Below are positions 1-7,800 of a stretch of DNA of 64,000 nt, piece by piece. Position numbers and translations under genes: made by a program. The notes beneath the pieces are model-generated. The model made no database searches. It was not told where the DNA came from and saw only the letters and a list, made by a program, of their open reading frames with translations. The DNA is from Streptomyces brasiliensis (GTDB taxonomy: Bacteria > Actinomycetota > Actinomycetes > Streptomycetales > Streptomycetaceae), in contig NZ_BMQA01000033.1 in the NCBI RefSeq assembly GCF_014647875.1, positions 1-64,000 of the forward strand, written 5' to 3'. Position 1 is the stretch's first letter; every line of letters begins with the position of its first letter.

Positions 1-716
1 AGCGGCAGCGGTTCGGACGCGGTGACCAGCTCCCGCAGCGGATACCGCCCCAGCACCTCGGTCACCTCCGGCGTCAGCGCCGCCGCAAGGCGCCACGCGG
101 CCGGCCGGTCGTCGTCGCGCAGGGCCGCCGCCGAGGCCAGGACGACGTCCCGTCGGCCGCCGTCCACGGGGATCTGTGCGGCCGCCCGCTCGTGGAGCCG
201 CGCGCCCTCTTCCAGCACGAGGTCCGTGTCGATCCCGGCCGGGATCTTGATCTGCGCGTGGTGCCGCCAGGTGCCGACCGGGTCTCCCCACGCCTCGACC
301 GTGTACGTCCACAGCCCGGGGGCGCCGGCGGTGACGGTGGCGCCCCAGCGGTCGGTGCCCGGCGCGAGTTCGCGCATCGGCGTCCAGGGACCCGGGACGC
401 CGTCGGGGTCGCGCAGGACGACATTGGCCGACACGGCGTCATGTCCCTCGCGGAACACGGTGGCCGAGATCTCGAAGGACTCTCCGGTGACCGCCTTGGC
501 CGGCCTGGAACCGTGCTGGATCACAGGGCGGACGTCCAGGACCGGTACACGGCCGACGGCGGTCCTCCCGACCGCGGCGGGCGCCTCCCGGCCGGGTGGC
601 CGCGCGTCGGTCCGGTCCGTCGCCGTGGCGGGGCCGGCCGGGCGCTCCGGCGTACTGGCCCGCGTGGAGTTCCTGCTGCTTGTCGGGGGTGGTGACGAGT
701 TGTGCGTGGCGGGCAT
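1..716 (-). CDS. glgE: Alpha-1,4-glucan:maltose-1-phosphate maltosyltransferase, N-terminal part (cut by window edge)
   Basis: GlgE transfers maltosyl units from maltose-1-phosphate to glycogen-like alpha-glucan in the cytoplasm. Only about 238 N-terminal residues are in the window; the gene runs off the left edge. The start MPATHNSSPPP is preceded by an AGGAG box about six bases upstream. After a low-complexity Ser/Pro/Arg tail of about 50 residues comes the conserved N-domain, with VPVLDVRPVIQ, ATVFREGHDAVSANVVLRDP, PWTPMRELAPGTDRWGATV and IKIPAGIDTDLVLEEGA, which I recognise as streptomycete GlgE. The GH13 catalytic barrel lies outside the window. The intact phosphorylase glgP is 1.4 kb away on the other strand, which fits the GlgE glucan pathway. 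Confidence 0.93.
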   Translation of the reverse strand, partial: MPATHNSSPPPTSSRNSTRASTPERPAGPATATDRTDARPPGREAPAAVGRTAVGRVPVLDVRPVIQHGSRPAKAVTGESFEISATVFREGHDAVSANVVLRDPDGVPGPWTPMRELAPGTDRWGATVTAGAPGLWTYTVEAWGDPVGTWRHHAQIKIPAGIDTDLVLEEGARLHERAAAQIPVDGGRRDVVLASAAALRDDDRPAAWRLAAALTPEVTEVLGRYPLRELVTASEPLP

Positions 717-820
717 GACCGCTCCTGTCCGCGTCAACGGGGGTGTGGGCGGATGGATATGGGGAGGGGGTCCTGCGGGTGGAACCGTGGTGTGCCTGTG
801 AGGGGTACCGGAGGAGCCTT

Positions 821-839
821 CCCACCCTATTCGGGTGGG
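821..839. terminator. Short hairpin between glgE and the protease pseudogene
   Basis: CCCACCC (821-827) and GGGTGGG (833-839) form a 7-bp stem with a 5-base loop, without a T tract. With the longer stem at 886-916 it fills most of the 717-931 intergenic gap. No other signal was seen there. Confidence 0.4.
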
Positions 840-885
840 CAATCCGGCACTTTGTTAACTACTCACGCGTATGTCTACACACAAG

Positions 886-916
886 ACCGGCCCCATCCGG
901 TGCGAAGGGGGCCGGT
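886..916 (-). terminator. Hairpin terminator downstream of the protease pseudogene
   Basis: ACCGGCCCC (886-894) and GGGGCCGGT (908-916) form a perfect 9-bp stem with a 13-base loop. It begins 15 bases after the stop of the minus-strand protease remnant. There is no T run, as is usual for GC-rich actinobacterial terminators. Confidence 0.55.
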
Positions 917-931
917 GGCAACACTCTGCCA

Positions 932-1918
932 TTACGAGGGCGGCACTTGGAGGATTTTGCCGGGAGACAACGGACCCCGACCGGACACCCTGACGCTCGC
1001 CGCCCGCCCGGCCATGGCCTTCGCGACCTGGGCGGGCGTGGCCCGCGGGTGGGCGGACAGATGGAGCGCGGCCGCGCCGGCCGCGTGCGGTGACGCCATC
1101 GACGTACCCGAGTAGGTGGCCGTGCCGTTGCCGCTCGCGGAGGACGCGGACGTGATCGACACGCCCGGGGCGAACAGATCGAGCGCGGATCTGAAGTCGG
1201 AGAAGGACGCGCGTCCGTCCGGTCCGTGGCCCCGGCGGTGATCGCATCCTTCACGTAGGCCGGGGAGTACAGAACCGCCGGGAGGGCCTTCTCGGCGACG
1301 CCGTACCGGGTGCCCGCGACGGTCGCGGCGACATGGGTGCCGTGGCCGTTGCCGTCCTCGGCGGTCTTGTCGTCGCCGACGAAGTCCCAGCCGTAGCCCA
1401 CCCGGCCGCCGAATTCGTCGTGCGTGATGCGGATGCCCGTGTCGATCACGTTCACCGTCACCCCGGCGCCCCCGGCCCGGGCGAGGTACAGCTCCTGTTC
1501 AGCGGGAGTCCGCGCCGGTCGAGGCGGTCGATGCCCCGCGGCGGCGGGTTCTTCTGCCGCTTTTCCGGATTGACGTGGCTGTCCTGGCTGACCGAGGCGA
1601 CGTGCGGGTCCGCGGCGAGCAGCCGGGCCTGTCTCTGACCGGCCCGGACGACATAGCCGTTCAGGACGCTGCCGTAGACATGGCTGATTCTCGCCCCGTA
1701 TGCGGCGACGAGGCTCCGGCCGGCCGTCGACGCGGCCGTCACCCCGCCTTCAGGGTCACGAGATGGCTTCCGCCGACCGAGCAGGGCTCGCCGGCGCCGA
1801 GTTTCTTTCCCTCCGGTGCGGCGTGCGCGGGCAGGGTGACGACCGAGAGCACCACGGCCGTGACGGCCGTGATCAGGCCTCCCGCCCGGCGCAGGCACCG
1901 TGTTCGCGTCCGTGCCAT
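932..1918 (-). pseudogene. Subtilisin-like (S8) secreted serine protease, multiply frameshifted
   Basis: All landmarks of a secreted S8 peptidase are present, but in different reading frames. Frame 1 (from ATG 1918, with AAGGAGG upstream) gives a signal peptide (MARTRTRCLRRAGGLITAV...AHA) and stops after 59 codons at 1739-1741. A second frame continues the inhibitor_I9-like propeptide (SLVAAYGARISHVYGSVLNG, HVASVSQD) to about 1500. A third carries the Asp motif VNVIDTGIRITHDE and the His motif NGHGTHVAATVAG. The last, from about 1210 to the stop at 932, carries the Ser motif GTSMASPHAAG. Between VAEKA and LPAVLYSP roughly 95 residues expected in this family, including the oxyanion-hole Asn region, are missing. 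At least three frameshifts plus a deletion make this a pseudogene, unless the sequence here is poor. Confidence 0.85.
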
Positions 1919-2145
1919 GGTCCGAGTTCCCCTCCTTGGCTCACCCGGGCAGCGTCTCGTGCGGGGTGCGGTGCGACAAGAACCCCTATGGGGGCGGAAT
2001 CGGCCATATCGGTCATGGCTGGAGCGCGGGTGGAGTCGCCCGGCGAAGCCCGCATCGGGCGGGCCCTCGCACCGGTACCTTCGTCACAGACGACGAGTCG
2101 CACATCGCCGTGCGGCTCACCATGCAACGCGTCCGAGGTGGAAGT

Positions 2146-4764
2146 GTGAAGGCGATCCGTCGGTTCACCGTCCGTCCCGTTCTCCCCGAGTCTCTCCGGC
2201 CGCTGAGCGACCTGGCGCGCAATCTGCGCTGGTCCTGGCACGCGGAGACGCGTGACCTCTTCCAGACCGTCGATCCCGAACGCTGGGCCTCCTCCGGGGG
2301 CGACCCGGTGCGGCTGCTGGGCAGTGTGCCGCCGTCGCGGCTGGCCGAGCTCGCCGAGGACCGCCGCTTCCTGCGCCGTCTCACCGCGGCCGCGGGCGAC
2401 CTGAGCGACTATGTGACCGGCGACCGCTGGTACCGGACCCGGTCCACCGAACTGCCTGCCGCCGTGGCCTATTTCTCCCCCGAGTTCGGCATCACCGCCG
2501 CCCTGCCGCAGTACTCCGGCGGCCTCGGCATCCTCGCCGGCGACCACCTCAAGGCGGCCAGCGACCTCGGCGTGCCCCTCATCGGGGTCGGCCTGCTCTA
2601 CCGGCACGGCTACTTCCGGCAGACCCTGTCCCGGGACGGCTGGCAGCAGGAGCACTATCCGGTGCTCGACCCCCATGAACTCCCGGTGTTCCTGCTGAAG
2701 GAGGCCGACGGCAGTCCGGCGCAGGTCTCCCTCGCCCTGCCCGGCGGCCGGCAGCTGCACGCCCGGATCTGGCTGGCCCAGGTCGGCCGCGTCCCGCTGC
2801 TGATGCTCGACTCGGACGTCGAGGAGAACGACCTCGGTGAGCGCGGCGTCACCGACCGGCTCTACGGCGGCGGCAGCGAGCACCGGCTGCTCCAGGAGAT
2901 GCTGCTCGGCATAGGAGGTGTCCGGGCGGTACGGACGTACTGCCGCCTCACCGGCCACCCGGAGCCCGAGGTCTTCCACACCAACGAGGGCCACGCGGGC
3001 TTCCTCGGCCTGGAGCGGATCAACGAACTGTCCGGCCGCGGGCTGGACTTCGACGCGGCGCTGGAGGCGGTCCGGGCCGGCACCGTCTTCACCACCCACA
3101 CCCCCGTCCCGGCCGGCATCGACCGCTTCGACCGCGAGCTGGTCGCCCGGCACTTCGGCCCCGACGCCGAACTCCCGCGCATCGACGTCCAGCGCATCCT
3201 GAACCTGGGCATGGAGACCTACCCGGGCGGGGAGCCCAACCTGTTCAACATGGCCGTGATGGGGCTGCGTCTGGCCCAGCGGGCCAATGGCGTCTCGCTG
3301 CTGCACGGCAACGTCAGCCGGGAGATGTTCTCCGGGCTGTGGCCGGGATTCGACCCCGACGAGGTGCCGATCACCTCCGTCACCAACGGCGTGCACGCCC
3401 CGACCTGGGTCGCGCCCGAGGTCTTCCGGCTCGGCGCCCGCGCACTCGGTGTCGAGCGCGCCGAGGACGAGCTGTCGGCCGGGGGCGCGGAGCGCTGGGA
3501 CGTCGTCGCGGGCATCGCCGACCAGGACATCTGGGAACTGCGCCGCACGCTGCGCGAGCAGCTGGTGGTGGAGGTGCGGCGGCGGCTGCGCGCCTCCTGG
3601 CGGCAACGCGGCGCCGGTACGGCCGAGCTGGGCTGGATCGACGGCGTCCTGGACCCCGACGTGCTGACCATCGGCTTCGCCCGGCGCGTGCCGTCGTACA
3701 AGCGCCTGACGCTGATGCTGCGCGACCGCGACCGGCTCATGGACCTCCTGCTGCACCCCGAGCGGCCGGTCCAGATCGTGGTGGCGGGCAAGGCGCACCC
3801 GGCGGACGACGGCGGCAAGCGCCTGGTCCAGGAACTGGTCCGCTTCGCCGACGACCCGCGGGTGCGCCACCGCATCGTCTTCCTCCCGGACTACGGCATG
3901 GCGATGGCGCAGAAGCTCTACCCCGGGTGCGACATCTGGCTCAACAACCCGCTGCGCCCGCTGGAGGCCTGTGGCACCTCCGGGATGAAGGCCGCGCTCA
4001 ACGGCTGCCTCAACCTGTCCGTCCTCGACGGCTGGTGGGACGAATGGTTCCAGCCGGACTTCGGCTGGGCGATCCCCACGGCGGACGGCGTGGGCACGGA
4101 CCCCGAGCGGCGGGACGACATCGAGGCCGCCGCGCTCTACGACCTCCTCGAGCAGCGGGTGACGCCGCGTTTCTACGAGCGCGGGCAGAGCGGTCTGCCC
4201 GACCGCTGGATCGAGATGGTCCGCCAGACCCTGACCCTGCTGGGCCCGAAGGTGCTGGCCGGCCGGATGGTCCGGGAGTACGTGGAGCGCCTCTACACCC
4301 CGGCCGCCCATGCCCATCGCGCCCTCACCCAGGACGCGGCCCGGGAACTCGCCGCCTGGAAGGCCCGGGTCCGCTCGGCCTGGCACGGGGTGACGGTCGA
4401 CCACGTCGAGACCACGGCGGCCGCGGCCACCGCGGAACTGGGCAGCACCCTGGGCCTGCGCGTCCGCGTCGGCCTCGGTGGCCTCACCCCCGACGACGTC
4501 GAGGTACAGGCGGTCTCGGGCCGGGTCGACGCGGAGGACCGCATCACGGACGCGACGACGGTTCCGCTGAAACCGGCGGGTGGCTCGGACCTGGAGGGCC
4601 GCTGGCTCTACGAGGGCCCCCTGGCGCTGGACCGCACGGGCCCGTACGGCTATACGGTCCGTATCCTTCCGTCCCACCCTCTCCTCGCCTCGAGCGCGGA
4701 ACTGGGACTGGTGGTGTCGCCCTCGGAGGACGTGGTGGAGGCGGCGGGGGTGTTGCTGCGGTGA
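2146..4764 (+). CDS. glgP: Alpha-glucan (glycogen/maltodextrin) phosphorylase, Mycobacterium-type
   Basis: Releases glucose-1-phosphate from the non-reducing ends of alpha-1,4-glucan; PLP-dependent, GT35 family. It has 872 residues, which is normal for the actinobacterial type. I chose GTG 2146 (VKAIRRFTVRPVLPE) because a GAGGTGG box lies about six bases upstream and this is where the DUF3417 N-domain begins; the frame is open further upstream. Motifs: AYFSPEFGI near residue 110, YSGGLGILAGDHLKAASDLG, HTNEGHAGF, TTHTPVPAGIDRF, SVTNGVHAPTW, and EACGTSGMKAALNG, where K615 is the expected PLP lysine. It is divergent from the protease remnant and glgE. The spaced GlgX gene at 18.7 kb would debranch the product. 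Confidence 0.95.
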   Translation: MKAIRRFTVRPVLPESLRPLSDLARNLRWSWHAETRDLFQTVDPERWASSGGDPVRLLGSVPPSRLAELAEDRRFLRRLTAAAGDLSDYVTGDRWYRTRSTELPAAVAYFSPEFGITAALPQYSGGLGILAGDHLKAASDLGVPLIGVGLLYRHGYFRQTLSRDGWQQEHYPVLDPHELPVFLLKEADGSPAQVSLALPGGRQLHARIWLAQVGRVPLLMLDSDVEENDLGERGVTDRLYGGGSEHRLLQEMLLGIGGVRAVRTYCRLTGHPEPEVFHTNEGHAGFLGLERINELSGRGLDFDAALEAVRAGTVFTTHTPVPAGIDRFDRELVARHFGPDAELPRIDVQRILNLGMETYPGGEPNLFNMAVMGLRLAQRANGVSLLHGNVSREMFSGLWPGFDPDEVPITSVTNGVHAPTWVAPEVFRLGARALGVERAEDELSAGGAERWDVVAGIADQDIWELRRTLREQLVVEVRRRLRASWRQRGAGTAELGWIDGVLDPDVLTIGFARRVPSYKRLTLMLRDRDRLMDLLLHPERPVQIVVAGKAHPADDGGKRLVQELVRFADDPRVRHRIVFLPDYGMAMAQKLYPGCDIWLNNPLRPLEACGTSGMKAALNGCLNLSVLDGWWDEWFQPDFGWAIPTADGVGTDPERRDDIEAAALYDLLEQRVTPRFYERGQSGLPDRWIEMVRQTLTLLGPKVLAGRMVREYVERLYTPAAHAHRALTQDAARELAAWKARVRSAWHGVTVDHVETTAAAATAELGSTLGLRVRVGLGGLTPDDVEVQAVSGRVDAEDRITDATTVPLKPAGGSDLEGRWLYEGPLALDRTGPYGYTVRILPSHPLLASSAELGLVVSPSEDVVEAAGVLLR

Positions 4765-4809
4765 GCGGGGGCTGATCACCGCGAGGCCGGCGAGGAGGTC
4801 GGGGCCGTC

Positions 4810-5127
4810 ATGGGCGTGGACGTGGTCCTGAAGCGGGTGAGCCGTGCGGGGACGAGTCCGAAGCGACGCCGGCTGACCCAGGTGGACGTCGTGCCGGACG
4901 GCTCCGACGTGTTCGCCGGGATCTGCGGCCGGAGCGGGCGGCCCCTGCTGGGCCGGGTGGATCCCTACGGGACGCTGGTCCTGACCGCCCGGGACATGCC
5001 GCATTTCGACGCGGAGCGAGGCGGCGCGGTCGGGGCGGCGGAGCGGGACGTCCTGGACGGTGTCCGAGGACTGGCCGACCGGTGCGCCGTCGATGCCACG
5101 CCGGAACTGCACCTCGAGGGGGACTGA
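4810..5127 (+). CDS. Small protein of unknown function
   Basis: A 105-residue frame 45 bases after glgP, with a GAGGAGG box about 12 bases before ATG 4810. It has strong third-position G/C bias like its neighbours. The protein has no membrane segment, signal or motif that I recognise; it contains GRSGRPLLGRVDPYGTLVLT and an acidic C-terminus (TPELHLEGD). It may be co-transcribed with glgP. It ends 14 bases before the convergent DUF1990 gene. I assign no function. Confidence 0.6.
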   Translation: MGVDVVLKRVSRAGTSPKRRRLTQVDVVPDGSDVFAGICGRSGRPLLGRVDPYGTLVLTARDMPHFDAERGGAVGAAERDVLDGVRGLADRCAVDATPELHLEGD

Positions 5128-5140
5128 CGCGGCGTCTCGC

Positions 5141-5671
5141 TCAGGCCTCGTCGTACGGTGCGCACAGCTTTCGCAGCACCGTCCCGCACCGGCGGGCGTA
5201 CGCGTGCTGCAACCCCCGGGTCGCGGGGCCGCCCGCTCGGGCGTACCACTTGGCCGCGCGGCTGAAGGCCGCCACGGTGAGCCAGACCGTGCCGTCGCCC
5301 GTGCGGTCCACCACGAAGGCCTCCTCGCCGGATTCGGGATGGCCGGTGAGGGTGCCGTAGGCCCAGCCCGCATGGCGGGGTTCCTCCAGCGTCCAGACGA
5401 CGCGGCAGGGGGCCTTGACCACGCCGGCCAGGGTGACCGTGACGTCGACGCCGGGGGCCGCGCGGTCTGCCGTGGCGTCGATGCCCACGCCGAGCGCGCG
5501 GTGCATCTCCCAGGTGAGGACCGCTTCGGCGGCCCGGCGGAACAACTCCCCGCCCTCGCCGACGCGTGTGCGTACGTGCAGGGGGTGGTAGCCGGGCGGG
5601 CAGACCGTGAGGTTGTCGCGGGTCGCGCCGACCGGCTCGTAGGTGAAGTCGGGGGAGGAGTCCGTGGGCAT
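5141..5671 (-). CDS. DUF1990 family protein
   Basis: A 176-residue soluble protein. DUF1990 members have an uncharacterised SRPBCC-like fold; their role is unknown to me. Family-typical stretches are FTYEPVGATRDNL, PPGYHPLHVRTRVGEG, EAVLTWEMHRALGV, PCRVVWTLEEPRHAGWAYGT, HPESGEEAFVVD and AFSRAAKWYARAGGPATRGL. I preferred the internal start MPTDSSPDFTY at 5671, because the upstream in-frame extension runs through the terminator hairpin of the M4 gene and is not family-like. Convergent with the small protein at 4810-5127. Confidence 0.85.
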   Translation of the reverse strand: MPTDSSPDFTYEPVGATRDNLTVCPPGYHPLHVRTRVGEGGELFRRAAEAVLTWEMHRALGVGIDATADRAAPGVDVTVTLAGVVKAPCRVVWTLEEPRHAGWAYGTLTGHPESGEEAFVVDRTGDGTVWLTVAAFSRAAKWYARAGGPATRGLQHAYARRCGTVLRKLCAPYDEA

Positions 5672-5685
5672 GGCACCCAAGAGTA

Positions 5686-5723
5686 GGGCGGCACCCGGAA
5701 TGGCTTCCTCCCGGGTGCCGCCC
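5686..5723 (-). terminator. Strong hairpin terminator after the M4 metallopeptidase gene
   Basis: GGGCGGCACCCGG (5686-5698) and CCGGGTGCCGCCC (5711-5723) form a perfect 13-bp stem with a 12-base loop. It lies 20 bases past the stop of the minus-strand peptidase gene and just before the DUF1990 start. It rules out the longer DUF1990 start. Confidence 0.8.
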
Positions 5724-5742
5724 CTCGTCAACTTGCCTGCAA

Positions 5743-7401
5743 TCAGCTGACGTTGACCGCCGACCACGCCGCCGCCACCGCGTTGTACTCGGTGGAGCCG
5801 GAGCCGTACAGCGCCGCAGCCGCGCTCAGCGTGCCGGTGCGGGCCGACTTGTAGTTGGTCGTCGACGTGAAGTACGTCGTCAGCGCCTTGTACCAGATCT
5901 GCAGCGCCTTGGCGCGGCCGATGCCGGTGACCGTGGAGCCGTTGGACGTCGGCGAGTCGTACGTCACGCCGTTGATCGTCTTCGAGCCGCTGCCCTCGGA
6001 CAACAGGTAGAAGAAGTGGTTGGCGACGCCGGACGAGTAGTGCACGTCCTTGTTGCCGACGGAGGAGGACCAGTAGTCCGCCGAGCCCCCGTCCTTGCTG
6101 GGCTTGTCCATGTAGCGCAGCGGGGTGCCGTCGCCGTTGATGTTGATCTTCTCGCCGATGAGGTAGTCACCGACGTCGGACGAGTTGTTCGCGGCGAACT
6201 CCACGCCCGTGCCGAAGATGTCCGAGGTCGCCTCGTTCAGGCCGCCGGACTCGCCGCTGTAGTTGAGGCCCGCGGTGTTGGAGGTGACGCCGTGGCTCAT
6301 CTCGTGTCCCGCCACGTCCAGCGAGGTCAGCGGGTGGGTGTTGCCCGAGCCGTCGCCGTAGGTCATGCAGAAGCAGCTGTCGTCCCAGAACGCGTTCACG
6401 TACGAGTTGCCGTAGTGCACGCGGGAGTACGCGGCCTTGCCGTCGTTCTTGATGCCGCTGCGGCCGAACGTGTTCTTGTAGAAGTCCCAGGTGGCCTGCG
6501 CGCCGTACGCCGCGTCGGCGGCCGCGGTCTGGTCCGTGGTGGAGCTGGAGGCCGAGCCCGTGCCCCACACGTCGTCCGCGTCGGTGAACAGCGTGCCGGT
6601 GCCCGAGGTCTTGTGGGCCAGGTTGTACGTCTTGTGACCGCCGCGCGTGGAGTCGGTCAGCTGGTACGTCGAGCCCGACAGGGTGGTGTTCAGGGTGACC
6701 GTGCCGGAGTACAGGGTCTTGCCGGTGCCGGTCTCGATGCCCTGGTACTCGAAGAGCTTCTTGCCGGTGGCGGCGTCGGTGATGACGTGCAGCTCGTTCG
6801 GGGTGCCGTCGTCCTGGAGGCCGCCGACGACCGTCTCGTAGGCGAGGACGGGCTTGCCGGAGCCGGCCCAGATCACCTTGCGTGGCGCGCTGTCCGCGGC
6901 GGTCTTGTCCGAACCCGCGGTCTGGGCCGCGGTCAGCGCCTGCTTCTCGGCCTTGCCGGAGGCGATCCGCGGCGTGAGCGAGGCCACTTTGATGGCGCTC
7001 TTCGCGGCCTTGGTGACGCCCTCGGCCTTGCCGGTCTTCGAGGTGTGGACGACCAGGTCGCCGCCGAGCACCGGCAGGCCCGCGTAGGTGCGCTCGTAGC
7101 GGGTGTGGACGGTGCCGTCGACGTCCTTCACGACGTCCTTGACGACCAGCTTCTCCTTGGTGCCGAGGCCTATTCGCTGCGCCGTGTCGGCGGCGTCGGC
7201 CTGTGCCTGCTGGATCAGAGTGGTGCGGGTCGCGGCGGTCAGTGCCGTGGGTGCGGCGGCCAGGGACTCGGCTGTGGCGGACCCGGTCGGGGTCTGGGCC
7301 GAGGCGGTGGTGGTCAGGCCCGTGGTGAGCAGGGCTCCGGCTGCGACAGCGGTGGCGATGGCCAGCGTGGTGCGCTGGTGACGCGCGTAGAGGGGGCTCA
7401 C
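5743..7401 (-). CDS. Secreted M4 (thermolysin-like) zinc metallopeptidase
   Basis: Extracellular neutral protease of 552 residues. The GTG start at 7401 has AAGGAG about six bases upstream. A Sec signal peptide (ATAVAAGALLTTGLTTTASA) is followed by an FTP/PepSY-type propeptide to about residue 215. The mature M4 domain contains the zinc motif HEMSH (H366, E367, H370) and the third ligand E390 in GGLNEATSDIFG, correctly spaced. The calcium/tryptophan-site region is represented by NAFWDDSCFCMTYGDG, with a Cys pair. KDVHYSSGVANHFFYLLSEG is the typical catalytic-His region of the C-lobe. No C-terminal P-domain is present. A 396-bp upstream gap separates it from the ABC operon. Confidence 0.96.
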   Translation of the reverse strand: MSPLYARHQRTTLAIATAVAAGALLTTGLTTTASAQTPTGSATAESLAAAPTALTAATRTTLIQQAQADAADTAQRIGLGTKEKLVVKDVVKDVDGTVHTRYERTYAGLPVLGGDLVVHTSKTGKAEGVTKAAKSAIKVASLTPRIASGKAEKQALTAAQTAGSDKTAADSAPRKVIWAGSGKPVLAYETVVGGLQDDGTPNELHVITDAATGKKLFEYQGIETGTGKTLYSGTVTLNTTLSGSTYQLTDSTRGGHKTYNLAHKTSGTGTLFTDADDVWGTGSASSSTTDQTAAADAAYGAQATWDFYKNTFGRSGIKNDGKAAYSRVHYGNSYVNAFWDDSCFCMTYGDGSGNTHPLTSLDVAGHEMSHGVTSNTAGLNYSGESGGLNEATSDIFGTGVEFAANNSSDVGDYLIGEKININGDGTPLRYMDKPSKDGGSADYWSSSVGNKDVHYSSGVANHFFYLLSEGSGSKTINGVTYDSPTSNGSTVTGIGRAKALQIWYKALTTYFTSTTNYKSARTGTLSAAAALYGSGSTEYNAVAAAWSAVNVS

Positions 7402-7754
7402 TCAAGCTCCTTCATGTGGGGGAGTCCGGGCAGCGTGGGGGTGCTGTCCGGGGTGTGGTGAGGTGAAGCTGCTGTGCTGTTGCGGCGGTTGAGGGAAGAG
7501 TGACATCAAGGACGCGTACATGTCAGGCCCTCATCGTGATGTTGGCCGAAACGCGACTGCCCGGTGAACATTGCCGACATGTGAAGGGGCGTCGTCCCGG
7601 GGGGCCGGACCCCCGGGACGACGCCCTGTGCCCGCGGCCGTGCTCAGCGGTTTACGGAAACGTCGGCTTTCAGCTGTTGATCCTTCCGACGTCCTGCGCG
7701 GCCTGGTCCTGGACCTTCGACTTCCCGGTGCCATTGGCCGATTCGGACGACGCC
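7402..7754. other. Intergenic region between the M4 gene and the ABC exporter operon
   Basis: About 350 bases without a convincing gene. It should hold the M4 promoter near 7440-7560, but I cannot place -35/-10 boxes with confidence. A strong hairpin is annotated at 7586-7627, and a palindromic repeat follows at 7755-7800. A minus-strand frame ending in QDQAAQDVGRINS with a stop near 7677 runs through 7680-7780; it has no start or ribosome site and begins inside the repeat, so I do not call it a gene. Confidence 0.6.
7587..7626 (-). terminator. Long perfect hairpin, terminator of the ABC exporter operon
   Basis: The 16-base arms at 7587-7602 and 7611-7626 are exact reverse complements (core GGGCGTCGTCCCGG), and one more base pair extends the stem inward, leaving a loop of about 6 bases. 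It lies about 170 bases beyond the stop at 7798 and would end leftward transcription. It is symmetrical, so it could also act on rightward transcripts. Confidence 0.65.
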
Positions 7755-7800
7755 AGTGCTGTGACCGGAAAGGTTCACCGGCTCGCGACACACAGCACTA
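7755..7800 (-). repeat. Short copy of a palindromic, MITE-like dispersed repeat
   Basis: AGTGCTGTG (7755-7763) and CACAGCACT (7791-7799) are perfect inverted ends of a 46-bp element. On the minus strand 34 consecutive bases (7789 down to 7756) are identical to the right end of the larger copy at 53614-53647. The outer CTA of the element (7798-7800) is the TAG stop codon of the ABC gene. Confidence 0.75.

Noticed and set aside
1873..5694. 1273-codon open frame on the minus strand across glgP
   Set aside because: It is the antisense shadow of glgP produced by high GC; the plus strand carries the recognisable phosphorylase and the minus-strand product is Arg/Pro/Val-rich without motifs.
7531..7791. 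Minus-strand 86-residue frame near the short palindromic repeat
   Set aside because: It starts inside the repeat, crosses the strong hairpin at 7587-7626 and has Arg/Pro-rich content without homology.
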